Below are positions 41,338 through 54,238 of a stretch of DNA of 64,000 nt, piece by piece. The DNA is from Symsagittifera roscoffensis (Eukaryota > Xenacoelomorpha > Acoela > Convolutidae). The stretch covers positions 17,024,660-17,088,659 of the forward strand of contig NC_087069.1 of assembly GCF_963678635.1 (NCBI RefSeq). The letters run 5' to 3'. A program made the position numbers and the translations under genes. Under the pieces are notes generated by a model. That model searched no databases and was not told the origin of the DNA. It saw nothing but the letters and a program-made list of their open reading frames with translations. Numbering within the stretch: position 1 is the first letter of the stretch; the number at the start of each line of letters is the position of its first letter.

Positions 41338-42255
41338 GTAACTATTTAGTCGTTCTCGCATTAAACACTTTTTTGGCTGGAATCAAGTATTAATTCAAAT
41401 ACTAACACGAAAAGACAGAAACTCGACCCCCTCGCTACCCAAAGGTCCTAATAGTAATTTAGGAGAGCTCGGAAATTAGTCTGGCCGAGTAAAAATATAA
41501 ACAAAATTTGTCGTAAATTTATTGAAAATCAATCCCCCCTCTCAAGAAAACCTATATCTGCCCCTGAAAGCATGTATAAGTCATTGATGATATCGATTAG
41601 AAATTGATTTTTGTGTCAATAGAAGACATAGGATACAAATGTTCGTTCTGATCGTTCACCTCCCTTATCAGTGATTTGACCCATTAGCAATTCTTCTTCG
41701 GTACTTTCTTGCAACATCTAATTTGTCTAATCGACACTAACATTTTTCTGAACACGCGTTTAGTTCCAATATACACTAAAATTGAGTGTGGCGTTTGCGC
41801 CGATAAAAAACGTGATTTTATAGCAAAAACCTAAAGAGTATCTACAGTTTTTAATTTTGGGCCCGACTAATTTTTCTAAAAATTCGCGTACATTGTACAA
41901 TTATTTGCCAAAAAAACGAGTTTAGATTATTTTAAAAGGCTTGAACAATCAATGTGGCACGTTTGATGAAATCACACCGGTTTGAAAATCGAGAAAGCCC
42001 CTCGAGAAAACCCTTGATCCGAGTCTGGTTCTGCATCAAATAGAAGAAATACCTGGACAAGTTAAACAGTTTTTTGTCAATTTTGTTTTAAAGCATGTGC
42101 AATAAAGTGTATTTGTTATTTTAACATAATCAAGTTTTCATATGAAACTTTAATTAGATGCTTTTTGCTGTTCTTATTAGTAATTAATTACTAAAAATCT
42201 AAATAATAATATTAAACACTTAAATGTTTAAAAAATGGGCTGTATTTTTATCCAG

Positions 42256-42451
42256 ATCGAGGACACCATTCGGCCAGAGACAGTAGACTGGAGCAAAGTG
42301 TGTTTTCCCCCGTTTAAGCAGAACAGAGCCGAGATCCAGTCGAGACAGAACTGCAAGTATGCCATAGACTATGCACCCAAGATCAGTGGACTCAAACTGG
42401 TCTCCATAGGGGGAAATGACATTTACGATGAACGGGAGACGTTGGTGCTAG
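42256..42451 (+). CDS. Plastin/fimbrin exon e (CH3)
   Basis: Acceptor TTTATCCAG, 65 codons plus one base: IEDTIRPETVDWSKV, NCKYAIDYAPK, then LVSIGGNDIYDERETLVLG. This is the body of CH3. Donor GTGGGT. The following intron is 10.55 kb and contains the segmental duplication. Confidence 0.93.
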
Positions 42452-44039
42452 GTGGGTGCTAAATTTTACATTAGAAGAGACAAAACTTGAAAATTGGCAA
42501 TCCATCAACTCGTGTTTGTTTTTCATGAAAAAAGTAGTTTTTTTTCTGTTTTCCAAGCAAACCAGCTGCCACAAATAATCATCGGAGATATGAGTGTTAT
42601 ATCATATTGAAGCACTTTCAATCGTGATTCCAACAACATGACAAACATTTAAAAAAGTTTTCTCAGCGTCGAGAAAAACCTGTTTGAACCTTTTCATTTT
42701 TGTCTGAATCCGAGCGAACAAACAAGCTTGCAATAGCTTAATTTAATGGCTTAAACGCTTACAATAGCTTAATAAAAGCCGTAAAAATTTAAATTTACTC
42801 GAAGAAAGTTAGTTTTTATTTGAGTTTTTGGAACCAAAAACTTTGAAAATTTATTTAAAAAACGGCAAAAAAATTTCTATTGGTTTTTTTCTTTGACTTT
42901 TTTGTTTTTCTATTTTTGCTACTTGTAGAGTAACCTGCTTCCTCGTTCACCATTAAAACTTTGATTTATAACATTTATTAAACTTTGATTATAACAGCTT
43001 AAAAGACAGATAGCCTAATAAAGTTGTACTATTAACCGAAATATTTTAATCTTTTATAATCAAAAACTAATCTGACGAATTTTAATTGATAATATTGAGT
43101 TAGGAATTTTGTGTTAAATGGAGTCTTTCAAAACTAAATTTATCAATTTTTTTTTATGAAACTGTATCATGAGCTAATTTTTCAAACAAAAGACATTAAA
43201 TGGAGTTTAAATTTCTTAATATTCAAGTTTTCGGTTCAATGATTCTATGCTGATTCTATGCAACAAAAGACTTTAAATGGAGTTTAATTTTTTTTTATTA
43301 TTCAAGTTTTTGGCTCAATGATTTTTCTGAAAAGAAGATTTTTAGCCTGATACAAAAAATTTAGTTATGGTTATATCATTGTTATAAACTGTTCGCTCCC
43401 TTTGTTCGTCTTTTGTTCTTTCATTTCCTTTGATCGTTCCGACAAGGTTTTAACATGTTTAAAGATTTGTCTCTGGATTCAAGGAACATACACACACAAA
43501 GTTGTGCACCTATCCAGTGCACAGTTTGGCATCGCAATGATTACTGTGTAGGAAGATGTTGGCATCGATTGGTTGAAGGAAATTCGAATACTTTTTTTCT
43601 CGCAATCAGGTAGCACAATTTACAAACATCCAAGGTTTTCTCAAAGGTTTTCTCATGTAAACTTTTCGTACAAAATAACGTAGTATGTGTGCTCGGCGTG
43701 GTTTTCTTCAGACAGATTTCGGCTTTTTAACTAGCCATTTTTGACGGAACATTCAAAAAATCATGCAAAAAGTATTGCTGTCCTGACCTTAAATTTTGAA
43801 TAGTTCATTTACCTGCGATCATTTTTCGTGACGTTATGGAGGTTTAAAGATTACCATTTTTGGACGATTTAGGACAATTAACGCGCGATATATTTAGCGC
43901 TATTAACGAGTAAGCGGAGATTCAATCCGTCTGAGAAATCGTTCCAAATTGGTTGAAGGAAGCTTATTCGCCATATTTGCCATAGTTGACTTGCTACTAG
44001 GAGCAAAATGTATCTCTTTGGACTTTATATGGCGTGTGG

Positions 44040-45334
44040 CGGGATGATTTTTACTGAAAAATCTCCAAATTTTTTATGCAAAAATATTTGTTTTTTTTTT
44101 GTTTTTCACTTTCAAGTTTTTTATGTTATCACTGCTCCATAGACCTTAAAAGGCAGTCGGAAAATTCGTGGCTTCGCCCGTACACGAGCAGTCTTGTTTT
44201 TTTTTTCAGTTGAAGAAAAACTTGTTTTGTTAATTTTCTTTGCTTTTCAGCGAAGGGATTGAAAATGAATTCAAGTAAACCTGTCTTTTCCAAATTGTTT
44301 TAGAACTTTTAACCGTCTGCAAGCTCAACTCATCCGGGCTGCAGCTACTTTAAATGAACTATTAATAAATGAAGCATTACAGAAAGCTTCAAGCAAATCT
44401 GTGGTAAAACAAGAATTTTTTTTGCCTTATTCACCTCGATTGAACAATTTTGTGTTACTTGCAGAGTGAACATTTATCATTTATTTTTGGTCATTTTGAA
44501 TGATTTTTTCATATTATAATTTGAAACAAACATAAAATGCTTATCATTTGCAAATGCTCAGATCAACCGTTTTTCAGAGATAAAGCGATCAATTTTTAGG
44601 GAGGCGGAGCAATAAGCAGAATTGTCTAAGCGCAGAATGAGTGCAAGAGCAGAGAAACAAAATTTTTTTAAAGTTTTTACTGATTATTACGGACAAATTG
44701 AAGAGAAAATTTAACATATTTGTCAATAATACCAAAAAACAAAATAATCTGTTATGTTTTGAATATTTTCATCCAATTTTTTAATGAGTTTTTAATAAAT
44801 CTTTTTTAAATTACTCAAATTGTGCAAAAAAAAAAATTTTGTTAATTTTTACTGTTATTATAATTATTCTACCGATCAGCTAACAAACTATAATAATTTT
44901 ATGTTATTCTGCTCTTGGACCCATTCTGTTCTTAGATCATTCTGCTCACGACTGGACATTACCGTTTTTTAATTGTTTTTTTTGTCGCATTTTCAGTTCA
45001 TGTATGTAGTTTAGAAAGATGAACACAGGCTTAAAAACACAGACTTAAAACAACAATTAATAGTCTAATTTTAGCATGAAAAAATGGATCAACCATACAA
45101 TCTCTCAACCCCGCCCTCCACCCAAGTTCCACACCGTACATTTTTTATGCTGATTGCATTTTTTTGCTGTTAATTACTCATGTTAGTGTTTTCATTTATT
45201 TTTAATCAATAAATTCGTTATTTTTGACGAGTCTAGGTTATACGCAAAGTTTGCTTATGAAATATCTATTTCCCACCTAATCGATTTGGGGTAGCGGAAA
45301 TTTTACGGAGATTTGGGGCAGGGTAAATTGTGCG
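44040..45334. repeat. 1.3-kb tandem unit, copy 1
   Basis: Starts GGGATGATTTTTACTGAAAAATC. The same order of landmarks (ATCACTGCTCCATAGACCTT, GCGAAGGGATTGAAAATGAAT, the AATAAGCAGAAT element, ATGAAAAAATGGATCAAC) repeats from 45335 and from 49829. Confidence 0.85.
44600..44958. mobile_element. AATAAGCAGAAT MITE-like element, copy 2
   Basis: Inverted ends GGCGGAGCAATAAGCAGAAT and ATTCTGCTCACGACTGGAC, with inner inverted GAGCAGA/TCTGCTC. Part of the tandem unit. Confidence 0.65.
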
Positions 45335-46575
45335 GGATGATTTTCACAAAAAAATGTCCAATTTTTTAATGCAAAAATGTTTGTTTTTTACTTTCAAGTT
45401 TTTTATGTTATCACTGCTCCATAGACCTTAGAAGGCTGTCGGAAAATTCAAGGCTTCGCCCATACACAAGCAGTCTTGTTTTTTTCAGTTCAAGAAAAAC
45501 TTGCTTTGTTAATCTTCTTTGCTTTTCAGCGAAGGGGTTGAAAATGAATTCAAGTAAACCAGTCTTTTCCAAATTATTTTATAACTTTTAATCGTCTGCA
45601 AGCTGAACATATCCGGTTGCAGCTACTTTGAATGAACTATTACCAAATGCAGAATGGCAGAAATCTTCAAGAAAAAACTGTGGAAAAACAAGGAATTTTT
45701 TTGCCGTATTCACCTCGATCAATCATTTTTGTGTTACTTGCAGAGTGAACATTTATCATTTATTTTTGGTCATTTTGAATGATCTTTTTTTATCATAATT
45801 TAAAACGAACATAAATAGCTATTTATTTAAAAATGCTCGAATCAACCGTTTTTCAGAGATAAAGCGAACAGTTTTTCAGGGTGGTGGAGCCATAAGCAGA
45901 ATGGTCTAAGAACAGAATGGGTGCAAGAGCAGAAAAACAAGATTTTTAAAAATTTCTACTGATTAATACGGAAAATTGACAAAAATTTATCAGACTTGTC
46001 AATAATACCAAAACAAAATAAATTGTATATTTTCATCAATTTTTATATTGAGTTTTTAATACATCTTGTTTAAATTACTGAAATTGTGCATAAAAAGTTT
46101 TGTCAATATTTACTTTAATTATAACTATTCTACCAATCAGCTTATAAAATATAATATATTTATGTTATTCTGCTGTTGGACCCATTCTGCTCTTAGAACA
46201 TTCTGCTTATTGACTGACCATTACCGTTTTTTGTTTGTTTTCTTGTCGAATTTTCCGTTCATGTATGAAGTTTAGAAAAATGAACACAGGCTTTAAAACA
46301 GAGACTTAAAAGAACAATTAATAGTCTAATTAGAGCATGAAAAAATGGATCAACCATCAATCTCCCACCCCCGCCCTCCACCCAAGTTACCCACCGTACA
46401 TTTTTAATGCTGATTGCATTTTTTTGCTGTTGATTACTCAAATTAATGTTTTAATTTATTTTTATTCAGTATTTTCGTTAATTTTGAACGATTCTAGGCT
46501 ATACTCAAAGTTTGCTTATGAAAAATCTAATTCCCCCCCCCCAAATTGATTTGGGATAGTGGAAATTGTACGGTT
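45335..46575. repeat. 1.3-kb tandem unit, copy 2
   Basis: Second copy, adjacent to copy 1. It is closer in sequence to the copy at 49829-51000 (for example GGTGGTGGAGC(A/C)ATAAGCAGAATGG), suggesting copy 1 is the older or more diverged unit. Confidence 0.85.
45880..46222. mobile_element. AATAAGCAGAAT MITE-like element, copy 3
   Basis: ATAAGCAGAATGGTCTAAGA at the left, inverted as TCTTAGAACATTCTGCTTAT at the right. Confidence 0.7.
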
Positions 46576-49500
46576 GGTCCTGATACTTCAAATTGTGAAA
46601 GACAAAAAATTGCATTGAAAAGTAGGTTAGAAAGATATACCAATGAAAACTTAGCATCTTGATTTCTGAAACTGAAAAGGTAATCCTAATGCATCAGTAT
46701 TTGCGAAGTCAAAAGTGTTTCGTCAAAAACAAGAAGTGTTCGGTGGTATTTTTAATTTTACAAAAATTAAAAAAACCAAACAAAAAACAGTTTTTGTTTG
46801 CTCGTCATCATCGTGCAACTTTCGACTAACAAAAACCAAGAGTGCAAATTTTCAATTGACCACAAAATGCGACGTTCAAATAGGGTTGTTTTGATTTTCC
46901 CGAAAAAAATGGAATTAATTTCAAAAAAATCTTAAAAATGCACAGAAGTGAACATCCGCCATAATAGCTTATAGCAAGTTTGTGAATTGTATGCCAAAAC
47001 GTTATAAAACACAGATTTGTCTTGCTTTCTCAATACTGTTTAAAAAATTAAACTTTGGTGCACTTTTTCAACAACCAATAAAAGCATCTATGCATCGTGT
47101 TTTTCAAATGAAGTAAATCGCATCAGAAAAGTCGTCTAAGCAATCAATGGAACAGTTTTCTTGTACTATTTTTTTCATCAAAATTGAAAGGTTTGTTAAT
47201 AATTTCTACATAAAAATTAACCTTGTGAAAAAAATAAAATAAGTTTTTTCGATATCGTTTCTTAAACTCATAAAAAAAATTTCTTAAAAAATTGGTGAAA
47301 GTACTTGTGAAAAGAAGCGTTTTTCTGAAAAAAAAACAACACTGTTTTGTATATTGAGCACTTATGACTAACACAAAAGTTCACATGAAAAAATCTGTCT
47401 GTAAATTTTTTAAATTTTTTTTTGTGTGTGTTAGTCCAGATTGATTCTAAGCGCTATACCGCCCAAAGTTTCTTTTTAGTCGAAAGTACTGTGTACTAGT
47501 AATTAACCAATGTTTGAGTAGTTCCCATAAAAATCTTTTTAAACAAACACAGTTGCTATTCAAAAAACCCCTATTAATTTTAAGATTGTACGCCATTTCA
47601 AAAAAATTTTCGTCGGGCTGAACTTTGTTCTTTGGGTTCTTTTCGTTTTTGTTCACATTATTTCAAACTAAACAAAAACAGAGAAAAAATGTGATATTTT
47701 TGCTGACAACAAAAAAAAGACTTTTGACATTTTTCTTAGTGTCAGCAGCAAGCGTTGGTAATATAAAAGATTTTTTTATAAGACTTCTAAGCTGTAAGGC
47801 AAAATTTTCAAACAAATACAGAAGGTTGAAAAAAAAACTAGTTTAGTTAATTTGAGCGAGGGGTCACTCCTACGGCTTTCTCAATTAACCAAAGCAAACA
47901 AAATTAACTCTAAATAATTTTTTTTAAAATCCTCATATGAAAAAAGCAAAAGCATTACTGTTGCCTTTTTTCTTAGAAAAAAGTGCTGCATTTTGCAATT
48001 AAAACGTAGACTGTTTTGTCAGTTTTTTAACGGGTTTTCTTTCTTGTCGTCGGAAATTTGCTTTTCTGGGCTATAAGGGCTGTTTTTTGCCAGTTTTTTC
48101 TTAAGGCGCAGTTAGGTTCAGAGCTAACTTGATTTTTCTTATTGGTATTTACTTTGATTTGACTACACTTTTGCATTAAGTACAAATTTTGAAATACACA
48201 GAAAAAAAACACATCTGCTAGTGAATTTTTTTGAAATATTATGACAAGTGCATATTTTAATCATAATCTGGTTATATTTTGGGTAACTTCCCAAATGGCA
48301 TTTTTTCCAAGTGGCATTAAATGGAAACTTTTCCCAAATGGCATAAGTTTCAAGTTTTCATTGTAATTTAAACAATTTCTATCAATTTCTAATTCTAACA
48401 TTTTGTCAGGAACGAAAGCATGTGAACGAGATTTGGAACTAATTGCTCGAGAAAAACCTGTTTGAACGTTTTCATTTTTTGTCTGAATTCGAGCGAACAA
48501 ATAAGCTTGCAATAGCTTAATTTAATAGCTTAAACGCTTACAATAGCTTAATAAAAGCCGTAAAAATTTAAATTTACTCGAGAACAGTTAGTTTTTATTT
48601 GAGTTTTTCGGAGCAAAAACTTTGAAAATTTATTTAAAAAAACGGCAAAAAAATTTCTATTGGTTTTTTTCTTTGACTTTTTTGTTTTTCTATTTTTTGC
48701 TACTTGTAGAGTAACCTGCTTCCTCGTTCACCATTAAAACTTTGTTTTATAACATTTACTAAACTTTGATTATAACAGCTTAAAAGACAGATAGCCTAAT
48801 AAAGTTGTACTATTAACCGAAATATTTTAATCTTTTATAATCAAAAACTAATCTGACGAATTTTAATTGATGATATTGAGTTAGAAATTTTGATTTAAAT
48901 GGAGTCTCCCAAAACTAAATTTATCAATTTTTTTTTATGAAACTGTATCATGAGCTAATTTTTCAAACAAAAGACATTAAATGGAGTTTAAATTTCTTAA
49001 TATTCAAGTTTTCGGTTCAATGATTCTATGCTGATTCTATGCAACAAAAGACTTTAAATGGAGTTTAAATTTTTTTTTATTATTCAAGTTTTTGGCTCAA
49101 TGAATTTTCTGAAAAGAAGATTTTTAGCCTGATACAAAAAATTTAGTTATGGTTATATCATTGTTATAAACTGTTCGCTCCCTTTGTTCGTCTTTTGTTC
49201 TTTCATTTCCTTTGATCATTCCGACAAGGTTTTAACGTGTTTAAAGACTTGTCTCTGGAATCAAGGAACATACACACATGAAGTTGTGCACCTATCCAGC
49301 GCACAGTTTGGCATCGCAATGATTACTGTGTAGGAAGATGTTGGCATCGATTGGTTGAAGGAAATTCGAATACTTTTTTTCTCGCAATCAGGTAGCACAA
49401 TTTACAAACATCCAAGATTTTCTCAAAGGTTTTCTCATGTAAACTTTTCCAATTTTCGTACAAAATAACGTAGTATGTGTGCTCTTATGGTTTTCTTCAG

Positions 49501-49828
49501 ACAGATTTCGGCTTTTTAACTAGCCATTTTTGACGGAACATTCAAAAAATCATGCAAAAAGTATTGCTGTCCTGAGCTTAAATTTTGAATAGTTCATTTA
49601 CCTGCGATCATTTTTCGTGACGTTATGGAGGTTTAAAGATTACCATTTTGGCCGATTTAGGACAATTAACGCGCGATATATTTAGCGCTATTAACGAGTA
49701 AGCGGAGATTCAATCCGTCTGAGAAATCGTTCCAAATTGGTTGAAGGAAGCTTATTCGCCATATTTGCCATAGTTGACTTGCTACTAGGAGCAAAATGTA
49801 TCTCTTTGGACTTTATATGGCGTGTGGC

Positions 49829-51000
49829 GGGATGATTTTTACTGAAAAATCTCCAAATTTTTTATGCAAAAATAATTGTTTTTTTTTTTTACTTTCAAGT
49901 TTTTTATGTTATCACTGCTCCATAGACCTTGAAAGGCTGTCGGAAAATTCAAGGCTTCGCCCGTACACAAGCAGTCTTGTTTTTTTCAGTTCAAGAAAAA
50001 CTTGCTTTATTAATTTTCTTTGCTTTTCAGCGAAGGGATTGAAAATGAATTCAAGTAAACCAGTCTTTTCCAAATTGTTTTATAACTTTTAACCGTCTGC
50101 AAGCTGAACTTATCCGGTTGCAGCTACTTTAAATGAACTATTACCTATTGCAGAGTGAACATTTATCATTTGTTTTTGGCCATTTTGAATGATCTTTTAT
50201 TATCATAATTTAAAACAAACATAAATTACTATTTTTAAAAAATGCTCAAATCAACCGTTTTTCAGAGATAAAGCGAACAGTTTTTCAGGGTGGTGGAGCA
50301 ATAAGCAGAATGGTCTAAGAACAGAATGGGTGCAAGAGCAGAAAAACAAAATTTTTAAAAGTTTTTACTGATTAATACGGAAATTTGACAAAAAATTTAT
50401 CAGACTTGTCAATAATACCAAGAAAAAAATAAATTGTTAATCTTTGAATATTTTCATCAATTTTTGTATTGAGTTTTTAATACATCTTGTTTAAATTACT
50501 GAAATTGTGCATAAAAAATTTTTGTCAATATTTACTTTTATTATAACTATTCTAACGATCAGCTTATAAAATATAATATATTTATGTTATTCTGCTGTTG
50601 GACCCATTCTGCTCTTAGACCATTCTGCTTATTGACTGACCATCACCGTTTTTTGTTTGTTTTCTTGTCGAATTTTCTATTCATGTATGAAGTTTAGAAA
50701 AATTAACACAGGCTTTAAAACAGAGACTTAAAAGAACAATTAATAGTCCAATTAGAGCATGAAAAAATGGATCAACAATCAATCTCCCACCCCCGCCCTC
50801 CACCCAAGTTACCCACCGTACATTTTTTATGCTGATTGCATTTTTTTGCTGTTGATTACTCAAATTAATGTTTTAATTTTTTTTTATTCAGTATATTCGT
50901 TAATTTTTAACGATTCTAGGCTATACTCAAAGTTTGCTTATGAAAAATCTAATTCCCCCTAAATCGATTTGGGATAGTGGAAATTGTACGGTTGGTCCTA
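49829..51000. repeat. 1.3-kb unit, copy 3 (in duplication Y)
   Basis: Same landmarks as 44040-45334 and 45335-46575, with a deletion after CTATTACC compared with them. Confidence 0.8.
50288..50642. mobile_element. AATAAGCAGAAT MITE-like element, copy 4
   Basis: AATAAGCAGAATGGTCTAAG at the left and its inverted copy CTTAGACCATTCTGCTTATT at the right, perfect over 20 bases. Confidence 0.75.
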
Positions 51001-53002
51001 AAAATATTCTTTTTACTAAATCTCTTTACATGAAGACATTTTGAGCAGTAGAAGCAGATTGTCTAAACAAAAATTATCAACTCTCCTGAAGCAAAATGTT
51101 GATAATTTTCAATGCCAAAGTATTCTAAAAAGAATTTGAAATTATCCTTCATATGAAATGTGACTAGCAACTGCTAATTAAGCTTCGATTTGCATCAACT
51201 AGCAAAGATATTTTGGCGTTTTTTTTCAGAATTACTGACATCAATTTCAGTTGAAATTGAAACTTCAAATTTTGAAAGACAAAAAATTGCATTGAAAAGT
51301 AGGTTAGAAAGATATACCCATGAAAACTTAGCATCTTGAATTCTTAAACTGAAAAATATAATCTTAATGTATCAGTATTCACGAAGTCAAAAGTGTTTCG
51401 TCAAAAACAAGAAGTGTTTGGTGGTAATTTTAATTTTACAAAAATTAAAAAAACCGAACAAAAAACAATTTTTGTTTGCTCGTCATCATCGTGCAACTTT
51501 CGACTAACCAAAACCAAAAGTGCAAATTTTCAATTAACTACAAAATGCGACGTTCGAATTGAGTTGTTTTGATTTTCCTGAAAAAAAATGGAATTAGTTT
51601 CAAAAAATCTTAAAAATGCACAGAAGTGAACATCCGCCATAATAGCTTATAGCAAGTTTGTGAATTGTATGCCAAAACGTTATAAATCACACATTTGTCT
51701 TGCTTTCTCAATACTGTTTAAAAAAATTTAACTTTGGTGCACTTTTTCAACAACCGATAAAAGCATCTATGCATCGTGTTTTTCAAATGAAGAAAATCGC
51801 ATCAGAAAAGTCGTCTAAGCAATCAATGGAACAGTTTTTTTTGTACTATTTTCTTCATCAAAATTGAAAGGTTTGTTAATAATTTCTTCATAAAATTTAA
51901 CCCTGTGAAAAAAGTATATTAAGTTTTTTCGATATCGTTTCATAAACTTATAAAAAAGTTTTCTTAAAAAATTTGAGTGTGGTGAAAGTACTTGTGAAAA
52001 GAAGCGTTTTTCTGAAAAAAAAACAACACTGTTTTGTATATTGTGCACTTTAGACTAACACAAAAGTTCACATGAAAAAATCTGTCTGTAAATTTTTTAA
52101 ATTTTATTTTTTTTGTGTGTTAGTCCAGATTGATTCTAAGCGCTATACCGCCCAAAGTTTCTTTTTAGTCGAAAGTACTCTGTACTAGTAATTAACCAAT
52201 GTTTGAGTAGTTCCCATAAAAATCATTTTAAACAAAAACAGTTGCTATTCAAAAAACCCCTTTAGTTTTTAGATTGTAGGCAATTTCTAAAATTGTTTCG
52301 TCGGGCTCAACTTTGTTCTTTGGGTTCTTTTCGTTTCTGTTCACACTATTTCAAACTAAACAAAAACAGAGAAAAAACATGATATTTTTGCTGACAACAA
52401 AAAATAGATTTTTTACATTTTCCTTAGTGTCTACAGCAAGCGTTGGTAATAAGCAAGCGTTGGTAATATAAGAGATTTTTTATAAGACTTCTAAGCTGTA
52501 ATGCAAAATTTTCAAACAAATAAAGAAGGTTGAAAAAAAACTAGTTTAATTAATTTGAGCGAGGAGTCACTCCTACTGCTTTCTCAATTAACCAAAGCAA
52601 ACAAATTTAACTCTAAATAATTTTTTTAAAATCCTTATATGAAAAAAGCAAAAGCTTTACTGTTGCCTTTTTCTTAGAAAAAGTGCTGCATTTTGCAATT
52701 AAAACGGAGACTGTTTTGTCAGTTTTTTAACGGTTCAATTTTCCTGTCGTCGGAAACCGTATCTTATACAAAAAATTGCTTTTCTGGGCCTTACGGGCTG
52801 TTTCTTGCCAGTTTTTTCTTCAAGCGCTGTTAGATTCTTTTTTATTGTTATTTACTTTGATTTCACCACACTTTTGCATTAGGTACAAATTTTGAAATGC
52901 ACAAAAAAAACATATCTGCTAGTAATTTTTTTGAAACATTATGACAGTTGAATATTTTGCTCATAATCTGGTTGTAAATTGCTCATAAGCATCTGTTTTA
53001 AG

Positions 53003-53142
53003 GTCTTGTTTGGCAACTGATGCGTGCTTACACCAAAAATATTCTGGACAGTTTGAACTCGGAGGGCAATGAGCCAGCTGAGACAACTGGCCAGAAGAAG
53101 CAAGAAGTGGAAGGATTCATCATCACATGGGTTAACTCAGCT
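53003..53142 (+). CDS. Plastin/fimbrin exon f (end of CH3, start of CH4)
   Basis: Acceptor TGTTTTAAG, then LVWQLMRAYTKNILDSL (end of CH3), a linker and IITWVNSA (start of CH4). Two bases plus 46 codons; donor GTAAGT, phase 0. The acceptor has a poor pyrimidine tract, but the reading frame joins exactly with exon e (Leu-Gly-Leu-Val-Trp). Confidence 0.93.
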
Positions 53143-53701
53143 GTAAGTCTCCTACTTTTTGGATTCTTCCGTTTTTCTTGGATATCAGGGGAAAGTTCTT
53201 TGGAAAAAACTAATCGAAAGATCAAATATTTTTGGAGAAAACCGCAACCAAAGAAGTTTTTCTTACGCATATTGCTTGTCTTTTTGTTTTTGATCATCCA
53301 CAAATCGTCTGAAATTTCTTATTAAAAGCAACCGAGTTTTCAGTTTTTAGACTAACCTGATTTTTTCTACAGGTAAAAGCAATTTGAGTCTTGACTAATT
53401 AGGTTTTTATTAGTTTTTGCAAGAATTTTTTGAAATAAACTTTGACTTTACTAATAGGTAAAAATTAATATTTTATTATTGCATTTCAAAGTTAATTTTT
53501 TTTCATGTGATTTAACCTAAAAACGTTAAATTCACATTAAACTTTTATGTAGCTTACCTAAGTTAAACGTTTCGAAAGTTGAAGGGAAGAGTTTATTCGT
53601 GATTTCAAATAGTATTTGAAGGGCCAAATTTTTGATACATCAATAAGTTGGGTTTATGACTACCTCTTACTGAGTATCTAACAAATTATCTAACTTCACA
53701 G

Positions 53702-54004
53702 CTCTCAACTGCTGGCAAAGAAAGCCAGATTGCTGACTTCAAAGACAAGTCGATCCAGAGTTCCATTCCAATTGTGGACCTAATCGAAGCCATCCGACCA
53801 AATACTGTCGACTACTCTCTGTTGGATACCCAATCAAACACACCTGAGATATTGCTGAGTAACGCCAAACTGGCGATCAATTGGGGCAGGAAAATTGGGG
53901 CTAAAATTTACGCCTTGCCAGAAGATGTAGTTGAATTGAAGCACAAAATGGTGATGACTATATTTGCCTGTCTTATGGAAAGAGGCTTGCAAAACAAATC
54001 ATGA
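53702..54004 (+). CDS. Plastin/fimbrin last exon (CH4)
   Basis: Acceptor CTTCACAG, 100 codons and TGA. FKDKSIQSSIPIVDLIEAIR, AKLAINWGRKIGAKIYALPE and MVMTIFACLMERGL are hallmark CH4 sequences of plastins and give the correct C-terminus a few residues after. Together the seven exons encode about 353 residues, the C-terminal half of a protein that is normally about 630 residues. An ATTAAA at about 54039 is a possible polyadenylation signal. Confidence 0.95.
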   Translation, partial: LSTAGKESQIADFKDKSIQSSIPIVDLIEAIRPNTVDYSLLDTQSNTPEILLSNAKLAINWGRKIGAKIYALPEDVVELKHKMVMTIFACLMERGLQNKS

Positions 54005-54238
54005 ATTCTGAAAAATGTACAAAATAGAAATTTATAAAAATTAAAATGCAGTTATTTTATTCCAAACATATGATACAATTTACATTTGTTAATAAGGATA
54101 ATTTTTGTCAAAATATAAATGAGCCTGTTCACTAGCTGGGAAAGTAAAATATTTTTGAAATATTTATTACTCAATTAGATTTTACATTGCATCTAGGTTT
54201 GATGCCATTAAATCCTTGTTTTTGATTTCGGACTCTTT

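Larger units (their letters stand above)
42670..48275. repeat. Segmental duplication in the plastin intron, copy X
   Basis: About 5.6 kb that is repeated in the same orientation at 48448-52974. Long stretches are nearly identical (for example the block from CGAGAAAAACCTGTTTGAA to CTGTTCGCTCCCTTTGTTCG). Copy X carries one extra internal 1.3-kb unit. No conserved ORF: the many small frames are not shared as proteins apart from those inside the repeats. Confidence 0.9.
48448..52974. repeat. Segmental duplication in the plastin intron, copy Y
   Basis: About 4.5 kb, direct copy of 42670-48275. It lacks one 1.3-kb unit and has about 250 bp (51000-51260) not present at the matching point of copy X. 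Divergence is moderate (scattered substitutions and small indels), so it is not a simple assembly echo. Confidence 0.9.

Noticed and set aside
42235-42255. ATG at 42235 as an independent gene start
   Set aside because: It lies in the intron just before the plastin exon acceptor; the frame match begins at 42256.
46066-50962. Small ORFs repeated among the 1.3-kb units (for example MKKWINHQSP...)
   Set aside because: They are repeated only because the DNA is; frames differ in length and have no coding signature.
42670-52974. Assembly artefact as explanation of the duplication
   Set aside because: Copies have diverged and differ by a whole internal unit and by a 250-bp segment; not fully excluded without read data.
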